A stretch of 32,974 nucleotides of DNA from contig NWUY0300069069.1 in the NCBI GenBank assembly GCA_004151065.3, positions 14,071-47,044 of the forward strand, given 5' to 3'. The DNA comes from Larix sibirica (lineage: Eukaryota > Streptophyta > Pinopsida > Pinales > Pinaceae). The notes below the pieces were generated by a model. That model ran no database searches and had not been told where the DNA came from. It saw only the letters and a list, made by a program, of their open reading frames with translations. Position 1 is the stretch's first letter. Every line of letters starts with the position of its first letter. The position numbers were made by a program, and so were the translations under genes. Positions 20,924-30,664 of this stretch are shown here, in pieces.

Positions 20924-21114
20924 ATATATACGCTCCCTCCGAGGAAGAGGAACTTGGCCCATAGGGATGGATCATCCTAACACCGTCTATGTGTATCATT
21001 AATTATTTTTGAAATTAAGACGATTACGATTATATTAACCTCTCCGGATTAACACACAGAGAGATATTCTTTCTTCGCAGCGCAAATTTCTGGAACTGAT
21101 CGGTGAAGTCAAGA
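20924..21114 (+). promoter_or_regulatory. Possible core promoter and leader of the signal-peptide exon
   Basis: A TATA-like ATATATA (20924-20930) is followed by a GC-richer stretch, and from about 21050 by a leader beginning ACACACAGAGAGATATTCTT. The leader is shared with unit A from 12151, but the putative TATA region is not, so the conserved block starts about at the transcript leader. Promoter activity is inference only. Confidence 0.3.
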
Positions 21115-22435
21115 ATGGCGACCCTGCTGGTGGTTTTCAGTCTTTTCCTGTTCTTAACAGAAATTTGTAAGATTTCTATAACAGATACAGAATATTCATG
21201 CCATATCTGTTTTCACATTGTTGCGGAATTTTCTTGTTCTTAATTTAGTGGCGTTCTGTTTACGATTTAGACATTAATGTCTTCCAATAAACTCGCATTG
21301 TCGTCATCAGAAATCTTCTCCGCTATTGAAAAATTATTTTTGATGAGACCAGATATTCGTTTCCATTATAAATTTTGATGAAAGTTTTGTCCCTGTGTCT
21401 GTTAGGAGCGAGAAGCCATGCTATTCCTGATTGTCTCTTTATTCATATTTACTATGCACTCTCTTCTGATCCTTTATAATTACAGCAAATTTACTGGTTT
21501 GGATTCGCATAGTCTGTAAGATCAAAGAAATCTAGTTAAAATCAGTATAAGAGTACCTCTGGAAAAAATTTCGGCGGTTATTCAGTATGCACATAGTACA
21601 AATTACAATATGCATGTTTTTAAGGCCGAACAGGGCTATCGGACAGAATCGCGTGTCTAGAAATCCGTTCTTCGAAAAATGTCATTAAAGGCCCGGGATG
21701 GAAACTGGCGGGAAAAGTTCTTCAAGGAAAGATATATTGTTGCAAGCATTTCCAGTATTTTCTGATGCATAGGACTCTGTGTCTGTCTGATTTTGGACGA
21801 TAAATAATTTATCATTACATAACAGTGAGATAACAAATTCAAACATAGATGCCTTTTTGAACTCTAATCGTCTTACGTTGCGTTCAGACACGAATCCGCG
21901 TTCAAAATATTGCCAGAAACTGCTTATCCCAAATTAATAACCTGACGAAGTGGTCCTGTCGAACAGAATGGACGAGAGGGATCTGAAAGTCAATTGAAGA
22001 GAAGCAATGCCAAAGTTCTGCCTTGTTGCGTCGCAGATTACTCTGTTCATTAATAACTTTAAACTGGAAACCGCTGTACTCAGTACAATCGCCAGCTCAC
22101 TTCAATAATTTTCCTACATTATTTACAACTGAGTGCTTTCATCTCAGGTCGGGGCAGTATTTCGTTAAACTTTTTTAACATTTGTTAAAATTATAAAGAA
22201 TTTTAGATATGTTATATGAAAGTTGAAACTAATTTTACTCTGTAGCAATTTTGCTAGTGTGAATGATAGGTCAAGTTTACAGAGTAGATGTTGTTACAGC
22301 CTTACATAAAGGCGGATTTTGTCGACTACAAAGTTGGAATTCTACTTGTTAAATCTACCGGGCTTCCATATCGATATCATTTCAGACTGGTAAGCGGGAT
22401 AAGTGCCTGAGAAAAGTCCAAATGATAATTCTTGA
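21050..22435 (+). pseudogene. Unit C1: signal-peptide first exon and following intron-like sequence
   Basis: The best preserved copy of the repeated block. An ATG at 21115 opens MATLLVVFSLFLFLTEI, a classic hydrophobic secretion signal, and is followed by a consensus splice donor (T|GTAAG at 21166/21167), giving a 52-nt coding exon that ends in phase 1. Downstream words GAAATCTTCTCC (21309), CCAGATATTC, TCTTTATTCATATTTACTA, AAAGTTCTGCCTTGTTGC (22012) and CATTTCAGACTGG (22385) recur in the sister units. No downstream exon that would identify the protein was found here. The layout suggests the 5' part of a secreted or receptor-type protein gene, but the family is unknown. It could be a truncated gene or one whose later exons lie elsewhere. 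Confidence 0.5.
21115..21166 (+). CDS. Candidate first exon encoding a signal peptide
   Basis: The 17-codon start has Ala-Thr after Met, an uninterrupted hydrophobic core (LLVVFSLFLFL) and a polar end (TEI), then GTAAG. The homologous place in unit A (from about 12227) keeps the reading LLLVFSL but has lost ATG (ACG) and the donor. Preservation of start, hydrophobic core and donor only here argues it was a real exon. Without splicing on, the frame continues about 25 codons into intron-like sequence and stops. Expression is unproven. Confidence 0.45.
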
Positions 22436-24020
22436 AGTTCATTCGACAAATTTACACTTCAACAAATATTTATTCTAATTGCACAATGTCCTTAATTTTT
22501 TGTTTGTTACAAGTGTTCTGTCTTGTGTTGAAACTCCGTAGGATCCCTGCTCATATCATACAGAAGTCATATAAAGATTCTTTTGAATTAGTAAGGTTTT
22601 TGAAAATAAAAATGCAATTAGATGTTTATGGATTTCCTAATATTTGCTTATATGAAAGATTTAGAGTTTTCCACTATCCTAATAAATATTAAATTAAATA
22701 ACCTAGCTTAAAAATCCAGCTTTCCGCGTACCGTGTTTATAATATGATTTTGGCAAATAGATTGGAAAACCCTTCTTCCCAGAATAATTTATCTTCAGCT
22801 CTAACTAATATAAAGTTTCATCTAAAATTATGAACCATTCTCAGCTCTCCATTATAGAATACCACATCACTCCAACAATCTCAGAGTCCAGATATTCACA
22901 CTATAAATTTTGATAGAGCTTGTATATCCCTGCGTCTGGTTATAGGTGTGGGAAGCCATGCTTGTGCTGATAGTTTCCTTATTCATATTTACTACGCCGT
23001 AGCTTTTGATCCTAGTATTACATCAAATCAAATGGCCTGGATTAACATATTGAATCAAATGGCCGGGATTAACATATTGGTGCCCTCGGTTTGAAAGAGA
23101 AGTCATTCTTATCACAGTATGTACAGCACCTTTAGATTCAACCCTAAAGAGGGCTGTCGTACAGATTGTGAACACGAGAAAGCCTTTTTGAAAAAAGGTG
23201 CAAGATGGAAACTGCAAGTGGAAGTGTTCATAAAATTAAAAAAGGAGTTAATTTGTAATCGTTAATTTGTAATCATTCCACTATTTCTAATACCTAACGC
23301 TCTGCGTTCCTTATTGGATAAGGAAATACCCATTAGGGAAATCAAATAACATAACATCCAACATACATATGTGTATATATCCTTCTATCCTAGAAGTAAA
23401 TACCGCTCTAACCTTGTTTCACGTTGACATCCGCGTTAAAGATATTTCGACAGACTCATTGTCACAAAGTAGGTAGTTCCACTCGTATATATATTCTGCA
23501 AACTAAGTAGCATAATGCACAAAAGATATCTAAAGATTAATTGGAGAAAAACTTTTCAACTTCACAGTTCACCAAAGTTCTGCCTTGTTGCATCTCCTCA
23601 TTTGAAGTCTACCCAACAGGTTCTGCATGCCAAAAAAACAGAATACTCTGTTCACTAAAACCTTAAACTCAAAATCGTTGGTACATTTGAACGGCGTACA
23701 TTTTTGAGTTGGCTGCAACTATTTTTTCCTTCTAAACAAATTTATAATTTTGCGAGATCATTTCGCACAACACGTTCTTTCCAGATTGAATAATCGATTT
23801 CAAAATTAAAACCTGCAGGGCAGTATGCAGAGGTCGTCAGGACAAGCTGAAAGGGTGAATGATAGATCAGAGTAGAAGCAGGTATGTACACCAGTACACA
23901 TGAATTGGGTGGATCGTGTCGCCTGCAAGGTTGGGAATTTCCATGGTTATTTGATGTCAGGGTGACAAACAAAAGAAATCATTGCCTGCATGCTCGGATT
24001 ACACAGACAATACAGGTAAA
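22436..24020 (+). pseudogene. Unit C2 of the duplicated block
   Basis: Collinear with unit B (16490-18345) and, less completely, with C1. Shared words include AGGATCCC and CAATTAGATGTTTATGG (22605-22640), GTCCAGATATTCACACTATA (22890), ATTCATATTTACTACGCCGT (22981), GTACAGATTGTGAACACGAG, ATATATTCTGCAAACTAAGT, AAAGTTCTGCCTTGTTGC (23573) and an end word with GTCAGGGTGACAAA near 23956-23970. The end of the unit looks exon-like (CAG before GGTGACAAACAAAAG, then ACAG|GTAAAG near 24014), but the encoded residues are not conserved in B or C1. A 23-base duplication (AATCAAATGGCC.GGATTAACA) is private to C2 at 23026-23075. Confidence 0.55.
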
Positions 24021-24029
24021 GCTCAATAC

Positions 24030-24870
24030 CAGACGATAATTATAGTCATGTTTTATGTTTTAAACTCCGGAGTATGATGGAAACTGCATAAATGTTTGCA
24101 TTCCACAGTCATTGTACATTAATTTATTTTGAATGAAGAGTCTCAAAAGACAATACAAGAATGATCGCTTCACACATCAATTGCGCTTCACACATTAATT
24201 TCTGTAATTACAATTCATTGTTGATAGGAATGCCTTTTTTTTTAGTTTTCTTCATTTTCCTAACCTTCTCTTAAATCTAAAATCAATATCCGAAATTCTA
24301 AAGATTGAAAAACTTCAATTTTTAAAAATATCAATAATAGATAAAAATAATATCAATTTAAAAGTTAAAAACAAATATGAGCCACAAAAATATATGTATG
24401 AAATCAAAATGAAGACTTTAACTATTTAATAAATACAAGATATGATCTCTCTAGGGTTACAGACTTTCACTTTGTAGTAAATGCAAGATACTAGCTTTTT
24501 AAGGTTACATTTTATGAATAATTTGAAGAAAACTAATATCGTCAACACGAGGGCTATTAAATGGTTATTCGGAAGTGATTTTTTTAAATTAAACATATGA
24601 CTTGAACGTTGAATTCAATGAAAAATATAAATTTAGGGAAAAATAAATAAATGGAAATAACATTATAAATGAGCCTTCACTTACAAAATTGGAAGGAAAA
24701 CCAAGACAATAAGGGGAGGAACCTATATCTAAAATTGCGATAGAGAGGTTGGAATTTCAAAGATGGAGCAACCCAAAGATTTTAGGCCAAACAAGAATAA
24801 TATATTATTATATTAGAAGCAAAAGCTCCCATCAAATTCATTAAAGAAACCCTATCAACACATCAAGCTT
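24030..24870. other. AT-rich interval without a recognised gene
   Basis: A short direct repeat (CGCTTCACACAT.AATT, 24168-24202) is the only structured feature. No frame above 60 codons and no element motif was seen. Confidence 0.4.
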
Positions 24871-24884
24871 GATACGACCAAACC

Positions 24885-25000
24885 ACTTCTAGATAGATAT
24901 ATATTTGAAGCTGCTTCCCTAGAAACCGTGATTATTAACAGTGATTTAAACGGGAGAAGAAAACAAAGTGAATATAAGAAGAGAAGAAAGAAAGCAGAAC
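24885..25000 (+). promoter_or_regulatory. Possible promoter and purine-rich leader of the GC-rich exon
   Basis: A TATA-like GATATATATTTG (24896-24907) lies about 60 bases before a purine-rich leader (GGGAGAAGAAAACAAAG, then AAGAAGAGAAGAAAGAAAG) and just upstream of the GC-rich segment at 25010-25410. The arrangement resembles a plant core promoter with 5' leader; no functional evidence is visible. Confidence 0.3.
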
Positions 25001-25009
25001 AATAGAATA

Positions 25010-25412
25010 GAGGCAGAGAGAGAAGTCGTATCGTCCCCTGGGGAGGTGAGGCCAGTGTGCGCCTTCTCTACTCCGCAAACCTGTTCGCGCACAAGCCATT
25101 TATGCCCAACAATTCGCTTCTCTGCACCATCTCTGCAACGATGCAGTCATCAAAATCTTCTGGCGCCGATCTTTTCCCAGGAAATCGGAAGCTGCAAAAT
25201 ATGCAACGACAATACCCGTGATCCGTTCTCCTCCCATACAATCTCCCCCGGAGCTACTGCCATACGCACTATATGCTTTCTTTCAGGCGTGACACCGAGG
25301 TTTCGAAGTGGCGTTTCGGCAGGGCTGGTATTAGGACACGATATGATGCGCGAGGCTTTGACAGATAACTGACTCACACATTTCCGGCCAACACCTTTAA
25401 ACGGTACGTAGA
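25010..25412 (+). pseudogene. GC-rich exon-like segment with two in-frame stops, ending at a splice donor
   Basis: Base composition changes sharply to GC-rich, CpG-containing sequence. One plus-strand frame reads SRIVPWGGEASVRLLYSANL, continues through a Met (MPNNSLLCTISATMQSSKSS, near 25105) and NRKLQNMQRQYP, meets a TGA, then VLLPYNLPRSYCHTHYML and KWRFGRAGIRTRYDARGFDR, meets a TAA, and ends LTHTFPANTFKR at a donor-like CGGTACGTAG (about 25412). Both stops are one C-to-T change from a sense codon, consistent with decay of a once-open exon. The Ser/Arg-rich start could be an organelle transit peptide (inference). A different plus-strand frame (24968-25372, 134 codons) is fully open, and the minus strand is open at 25150-25377, so the coding frame is not certain. 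Family not recognised. Confidence 0.45.
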
Positions 25413-25611
25413 CTTATCTTATCCCCGATATTATTAGGAGATTTTGTGAATGCGTTTGTTCTGTGGCCTTAATTCGCAATTTTTTAACAGACTCAGAACC
25501 CCAGACATACTCTGTAGGAACATAGAATAAATGTTATCTGTGCATTAAAATATCTCGGCCAAGGTACTCTAAAGCATTCGGGACCTGTAGGGTACTTGTA
25601 GTCAGAGTAAG

Positions 25612-25840
25612 TTACGCAGTTGCACTGGATGTAATAGCCTGGGTTTGCATGATAATATTGTCCAGGTCAAGCGTGTATGACCTCCACATGTCCTGCATCA
25701 CCTGCCTTCTTGAAAGAAAAATGCTCAATTGCGTCTTTAACTTGTAGCATTTTTCTTTTTGAACGGACGTCTCATTCCATGATTTTTTGTAGATTATATC
25801 ATCAAGTTCCTGATATTCCAACACTATTACCTCATCTCTT
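25612..25840 (-). CDS. Candidate terminal exon of an unidentified minus-strand gene
   Basis: The minus-strand frame reads VIVLEYQELDDIIYKKSWNE, then a Lys/Gln-rich helical stretch (LKTQLSIFLSRRQVMQDMW) and a Leu/Asp/Gln segment, and ends at a TAA (25612-25614). Composition is typical of a helical protein C-terminus and unlike the surrounding noncoding DNA. An in-frame TAA lies upstream of the opening, near 25840, so if it is an exon it must be joined by splicing. It lies on the same strand as the frames at 25861-26165 and 26657-26960. No family recognised. Confidence 0.35.
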
Positions 25841-25860
25841 TAGCTTTAAGGTGCTTAAAT

Positions 25861-26165
25861 TCACATGATAACCGACAATGGCAACAAAACTGTCTTCTCA
25901 TAACGCTTTGCAAACTGTTCTGTTATCATAGTACATTCACAACCCTTTTGTTGAATAACATTTGTGTTCCATGATTCTTCTGAGTTGTTATTGTTCATGA
26001 CATCTCTTTCGTCTGTGGATTTCATAGTTCTCTTCAAGATCAGAAATATCAAGCAGCAGGGATGCCTATTTACATGTAGAGCACCTTTGCTTGTCCTGCT
26101 TTCAGAATGTGATACTATTTTGACATCTGGCATTGATTGAATAAGACTATAGATTTGAATGGAAG
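25861..26165 (-). CDS. Candidate internal exon of an unidentified minus-strand gene
   Basis: The minus strand is open for 90 codons from MPDVKIVSHSESRTSKGALH and can be extended upstream (SIQIYSLIQS) to a possible acceptor TACAG near 26165. It contains an Asp/Asn/Ser-rich linker (DERDVMNNNNSEESWNT) and ends EQFAKRYEKTVLLPLSV. An overlapping minus-strand frame reads MRRQFCCHCRLSCEFKHLKA and runs to an ATGAG|GTAATAG donor near 25823, so the true frame at the 3' side is unclear. A Cys/His-rich cluster (CCHCRLSC) is suggestive of metal binding but unproven. No homology recognised. Confidence 0.35.
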
Positions 26166-26186
26166 CTGTACCAACGATTCAATATT

Positions 26187-26600
26187 TTAATCTGCCCCAC
26201 AGATTTCATATCGGCATTTCATAACAGAGTTTGATATGGTAACTGTTAGCAAAGAAATCCATAGCTTTGATAGTCCAAATGGTGACATCTTTTGGGCACT
26301 AAGGTGTGTGCTGAAATGGGCAATTCTTTTTTTTCCTGTTTCTTTCCCACAGTTTCTCTGAGAAACACGCCATGATGTTGGGGGATACACCACTAATATG
26401 GACTTCTTTCAGCTTAGGTGCCACATCGGATGCCGATGGATATCAATTCTGCCAAATTTGCCTAGGACTTGCACCTGGCCTCAGCCATTTTTTGACATGC
26501 AAGTCTGGTGGGGCAGACCACAGCAAATATGGAACCTTTGCAGATGGCTTAATACTCTGTCAACCTCACCAGTGAAGTCAAGCTCCATCGGCAATTCTTA
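26187..26600. other. Open frames on both strands, coding status unresolved
   Basis: The plus strand has two overlapping frames of 67 codons (26372-26575 and 26398-26601) after an acceptor-like TTCTTTCAG (26402-26410). The minus strand reads LWSAPPDLHVKKWLRPGASP, then a stop, then VAPKLKEVHISGVSPNIMAC in one frame, and is open at 26187-26393 in another. The stretch looks less degraded than its neighbours but no frame is clearly preferred. It probably belongs to the same island as the flanking minus-strand frames. Confidence 0.3.
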
Positions 26601-26656
26601 ATATTTTTAAACCAATTAGAGTATTGATTTTAGGAAGAACCTCAAGCGGTTGTCTG

Positions 26657-26960
26657 TTACCTAACATTCAGCTCAGTCTCACTATTATCTTGTGGGTTAA
26701 GGCATTGCTTGAATGCTAAATCTTTACGGACAAATACATCCGAAAAGGCAGCTAGAGTCATTGTCATGGCTTGATATGCCCATTGGAGTGAAGTTTCTAA
26801 CAACTGCGAACATTTGAAAAACTTGCCCATAGAAATAGGTTGTAAAATAGGAGTAATATTGGCAATTATCATTCCTTTTTGGGACGTCTGAACATGGATA
26901 TTTGCAGGAATGGGTGCCAGGACCATGGGGCAAGCAATACGCAACTCTAACTTTAGAAAC
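26657..26960 (-). CDS. Candidate exon of an unidentified minus-strand gene
   Basis: The minus strand reads (K)LELRIACPMVLAPIPANIH, then IIANITPILQPISMGKFFKC, SLQWAYQAMTMTLAAFSDVF and FKQCLNPQDNSETELNV, and ends exactly at a consensus donor AG|GTAACA (26657/26656). A TTTCTAAAG acceptor-like site is near 26953. There is no suitable ATG at the start of the frame, which fits an internal exon. Composition and a clean donor make it the most exon-like piece in this island. I do not recognise the family. A second minus-strand frame (26724-26978) overlaps it. Confidence 0.4.
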
Positions 26961-27217
26961 AGAATAATTTTTCAGCATTGTAAAGTCATTTGGTTACAGA
27001 GGTCATACATTTTAGTATCCTCCGGTATCTTATAGGGTAGACTCCGATGATAAGTGGTTCACCAATTGATAACTCCAATGCTTTTCGAGTCAAATGTATG
27101 TGTAGTCATGCATGAGATGTAAGTCCCTAGGAAGGCTGGGAACGCAGAGGAAGTGTCACTGTATAACATAGACCATCTATTGTATTATCAGATAAGCTAT
27201 GTACATATCACAACTTT

Positions 27218-27305
27218 GGTACATTTTCATGTCCTCATACATCATAAATTCGGTACATTTTCATGTCCTCATATATCATAAATTTCGTACATTTTCATGT
27301 CCCTA
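27218..27305. repeat. 34-bp tandem repeat, 2.6 copies
   Basis: The unit GGTACATTTTCATGTCCTCA plus TA.ATCATAAATTC starts at 27218, 27252 and 27286 (last copy partial). It lies between the minus-strand candidate exons and a short plus-strand open region (27263-27540) that I do not consider coding. Confidence 0.92.
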
Positions 27306-27549
27306 GGAGTTTCCCACTAGCATCCATTTTGTGGTTTTTCAGAGAAATATTTGTTTACATGTCTCACCTTTTGGTAAGAAGTTGCCGAATGATAATTGTT
27401 GTTTGGCTAATAATGTTACACACTATGGTTATCTTTGTTTTATCTATGATGGGTGGGGGGTATCTGGCTTTTCAAATTTAAGAGTTTCAAAAACTTGTCT
27501 CCTCTGTGTGCTAGTAGCATCAATACTGTTCCCTTGGTGACTGTCACGT

Positions 27550-29540
27550 GAAGAATTTTTGGTTTTCTGGAACCTTTCTTCCACTCAGACAACTATACCT
27601 AGTTCTATTTGAGAACTATATATTTGTTGCTGTATGTATAAACTTAAAGCTTCATTGTTTTTGCAAGAACCAAATAGTAGATCTTTTTCTCTCTCTACAA
27701 TAAAAAGGATAACTGTATAAAGCCTATATGTCATTCCTTTTCAGTTATATTGAAGCTGATTTCATTAAATATTTAAAATAAACTCTTCACTTCTCAGAGG
27801 TTTTCAGAATATTTAAAAAAATGGAAACTTAAATGGCCAATTAAGGCAAGAATGCTTTATTATGGAACAACAGTACTCAGAATCTCTACTCTATAGAATT
27901 AGAATGGCAAGGAATGCATTCCCTCTGATTGCAGATTAAAATTTTCCTCTATATTTGAAAGGAATGACAGGTTAAATTGAAATGCAATTCATCCTTGTGC
28001 ATTCCTATGTTTCCAAGAAAAATCGAACTGGGACACTTTCAAAGAAGCTGAGAAGTGATAACAGAGTCTATTGGAGTAGAATGAAGACATACTTAGACTT
28101 CCTCATTCTTTAAACCAACATGTCAGTGATTACAAGATGAATCTGATTTTTAAAACTGAGAAACTACGACCTTTCTCCTGTTTATTTTTACACAGTCTTC
28201 TTATTTAAAATTAAGTTGGATCTCTGAGATACTATCTTCATAGACTAGTTATTGGGTTTTAAATTATATCTACAGTTTCTTATTTCTCGGATTCGCTGGC
28301 AAATATCTAAGATCTTGCAACTATACTTATCAGAGTCATGAGCCCGTAACCTGATAGTTCACTACCTCGACTGCTTCTTTTCACATTATTAAGGCCATGC
28401 TTTGATGCCTCTTAAGCAAATGCGTTGCCTCAGTCCTGCTCTGAACTCTAAGAGAGTATAGTTCTGTAGTGAAGAAGAAAATCAATTCTTCTGCGAGACT
28501 AAGAAAGCTACTTTTCTGCATACTTAGTTTAATGCAGTAAGAAGAAAGGCTTATGAGAGTTAGTGATTTCAGATCTTGCAATGGTCATAGAGCATGAAAA
28601 ACCATTTTAGCCATATGAATTACATTTTTAGGACAACTATGCTAATCAGTACTTAATGTAACTAAAATTGCCATACTGTTACAATCAGAATATGATCTTG
28701 GCAATGTAGATAGTACATCCATATTATTGTTTTGCACCATAAAATTCAAACAATCTAATTTGTTTAGAATGGTATTATTAGCATTGGAAGATAAAAGGTC
28801 ACTGAAGCTGTCAAAAGATGAATTGTCTAGTGCAACATCCGATAATGTAAATTAGCTTTACCCTTTGAACAGGAGCCAGTGCCAATAGCATTATCCTGCA
28901 GTTATAACTTATGACTGACTCTAAAAGGCTTGAGGCGAAAAGATAAATAAATTCCAGAATACCTTCAAATAAGCCATGAATGAGTATTTGATGAACTTAA
29001 ACCCATGTTCTTTTACAAGTAAAATTACTCCCCTATTGCATAGTGTAAACCCCAATTATTTGCAAGCCTACCAATTCTAATTTCTTTTTCACATTGCTAA
29101 CTACAAAATATGATCATTCACTCCTTGATTATAATATTTTTCACTTCTCTACTGCTTACCCTCATACACTACAATAATGAATATATGAAAGAAGTACAAG
29201 TTTAAGAACAAGTCCATTACCGGAAAATGGATTTGGTATGAAGCACCGGTTTCAAACTTCACTGCACAATAGACGTAGTTTGGTCGTAATCTAGGTCCAT
29301 GCCAAAGTCATCTTTATGGATAAGGGCGTATTTGTAAGAGTCAAACCTTAAACATTGGCAATACTATTAATAATTAGACTATGTATTGCTTGTTTGCTAT
29401 TGATTGATTATGGATTTTGGCGGCTAGCCATTGATAATATTTCCAGCATGTGTGTTGTTAGTGATCCGCCTTTGGGTCATTGTTGTATCTGCAGTTTGCC
29501 ACAATTAATGACCTTTCAAGTCGTCAAGACATGGCTGTTT
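27550..29540. other. No recognised gene
   Basis: About 2 kb of AT-rich sequence without a convincing frame on either strand (longest about 66 codons, 28381-28581 on the minus strand), without clear tandem repeats and without element motifs. It may be intron or intergenic sequence next to the 25-27 kb island. Confidence 0.4.
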
Positions 29541-29552
29541 CCATTGTGTTTA

Positions 29553-29585
29553 TCTCTCTCTCTCTTTATATATATATATATATAT
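29553..29585. repeat. (CT)n-(TA)n compound microsatellite
   Basis: A CT dinucleotide tract (29553-29564) runs directly into a TA tract (29565-29585). Confidence 0.95.
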
Positions 29586-29799
29586 TCATTCACACACAAT
29601 TGCATATAATTACTTGATATTGTTACCCTTTGGGGTTATAGAGAGATATTCTTCTATTTGTTATGTGTTGATGTGCAACTTGTCATCATTCTATACTTTG
29701 GAGCGGTGCTCTCCATCTATATTTGGCATATTTCTTGGTCTATTTTTTGGTAACTTGGGATGTCACACTCTTTGTTTAGGAAAAGAAAGATATAGTTGG

Positions 29800-30660
29800 C
29801 AAGAGATACCATATTTGATGAAGATCATAGCCAAGGAGATTTGGATCAGTTTGAACTGTCATTTCATAGTAGAAGGAAATGGTCCAAATTAGGCTGATAG
29901 AATCATTCAATGTTCTAATGATGATAAGGAAGCTAGTGACAGCAATGCTAGCAAGGAGGGGTGACCATGAAATCCCAAAAATATTTTGAAGGGGTAGTTG
30001 CAAATATTGAAGGATTCAAAGCTAAAGGAATTGCTTGAAAGCAATGAAAGAAGCACAAAATCAAGAAGATTGTGTAAGTCAACTTCACAATAGGTAAATG
30101 TAGCTTTGATGACCATTGTTTTAAATTCTAATGAACTTGTTTACTTCGAGGATGCACATAGAAAAGAGGAATGGGGCAAAGAAATGTAGGTTGAATAGGG
30201 TTCCATATAGAGAAATGGCACATGGGAACTTGCATAATTTCCTAAAGGTAAAAGTGTAATTGGTTGTGAGTAGGTCTCCAGGAGGAAGAATAGTATAGAT
30301 GGTTCAATAAACAAAAGGAAGGAGCAAGGTGATGTGTCCTTTTAAGGGCCCATCATCATGTGATATTATTATTTTTTATTTATTAACAAGCATAAAGCAA
30401 GATTAGTGGCAAAAAGGTTTTAGATAGAAAGAAAGTATTGATTATGAAGAGCCCTTTGCACCTATGATGGAAATGATCACAGCCATATTAGTGTTAGTAG
30501 TATTACCTCGATTCAATTGCACTTTTCATTAGATGAATGTCAAAATTACCTTTCTAAATGGAGATTTGGAAGTTTACATGCAACAACCTCAAGGATTGTT
30601 TCAAGTGGGGGAAAACATCTAGTGTGTAAGTTGAAAGAGGCACATGGTTCAGGAAGGTTC
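29800..30660 (+). pseudogene. Degenerate Ty1/copia pol fragment (pre-RT linker and N-terminal reverse transcriptase)
   Basis: Pieces of a copia polyprotein follow each other in family order on the plus strand. RDTIFDEDHSQGDLDQFELS (29802) is like the linker after integrase. LNSNELVYFEDAHRKEEWGK (30121), RNGTWELA (30211), FPKGKSVIGCEW and RRKNSIDGSI (30280) match the EPxSFEEA, RNGTWELV, PKGKKxIGCKWV and KxxxDGSI start of the reverse transcriptase domain. After a frame change and a diverged stretch, MNVKITFLNGDLEVYMQQPQ and GLFQVGE (from 30533) match MDVKTAFLNGDLEEEIYMxQPxGF. Multiple stops and frameshifts are present (for example TAG where HQMDV would have Gln). The YVDD catalytic box, RNase H and the upstream gag and protease were not found, so it is a truncated dead copy. 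Confidence 0.88.
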
Positions 30661-30664
30661 TTGA

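Noticed and set aside
16551-22692. Plus-strand frames in B and C2 sharing QLDVYG.PNIC
   Set aside because: Again shared by descent of the DNA block. The surrounding residues and frames are not conserved, and the B copy is disrupted by the 160-bp duplication.
17185-23217. Similar minus-strand frames in units B (17185-17436) and C2 (23023-23217), sharing GFLV and ICT words
   Set aside because: The similarity follows from the DNA duplication. The C1 counterpart has an in-frame stop, and the differences are not concentrated at third positions.
27342-27372. A 31-nt micro-exon between TTTTTCAG and GTAAGAAG
   Set aside because: Acceptor and donor are good, but no frame links it to a neighbouring exon, and such pairs are expected by chance in AT-rich plant DNA.
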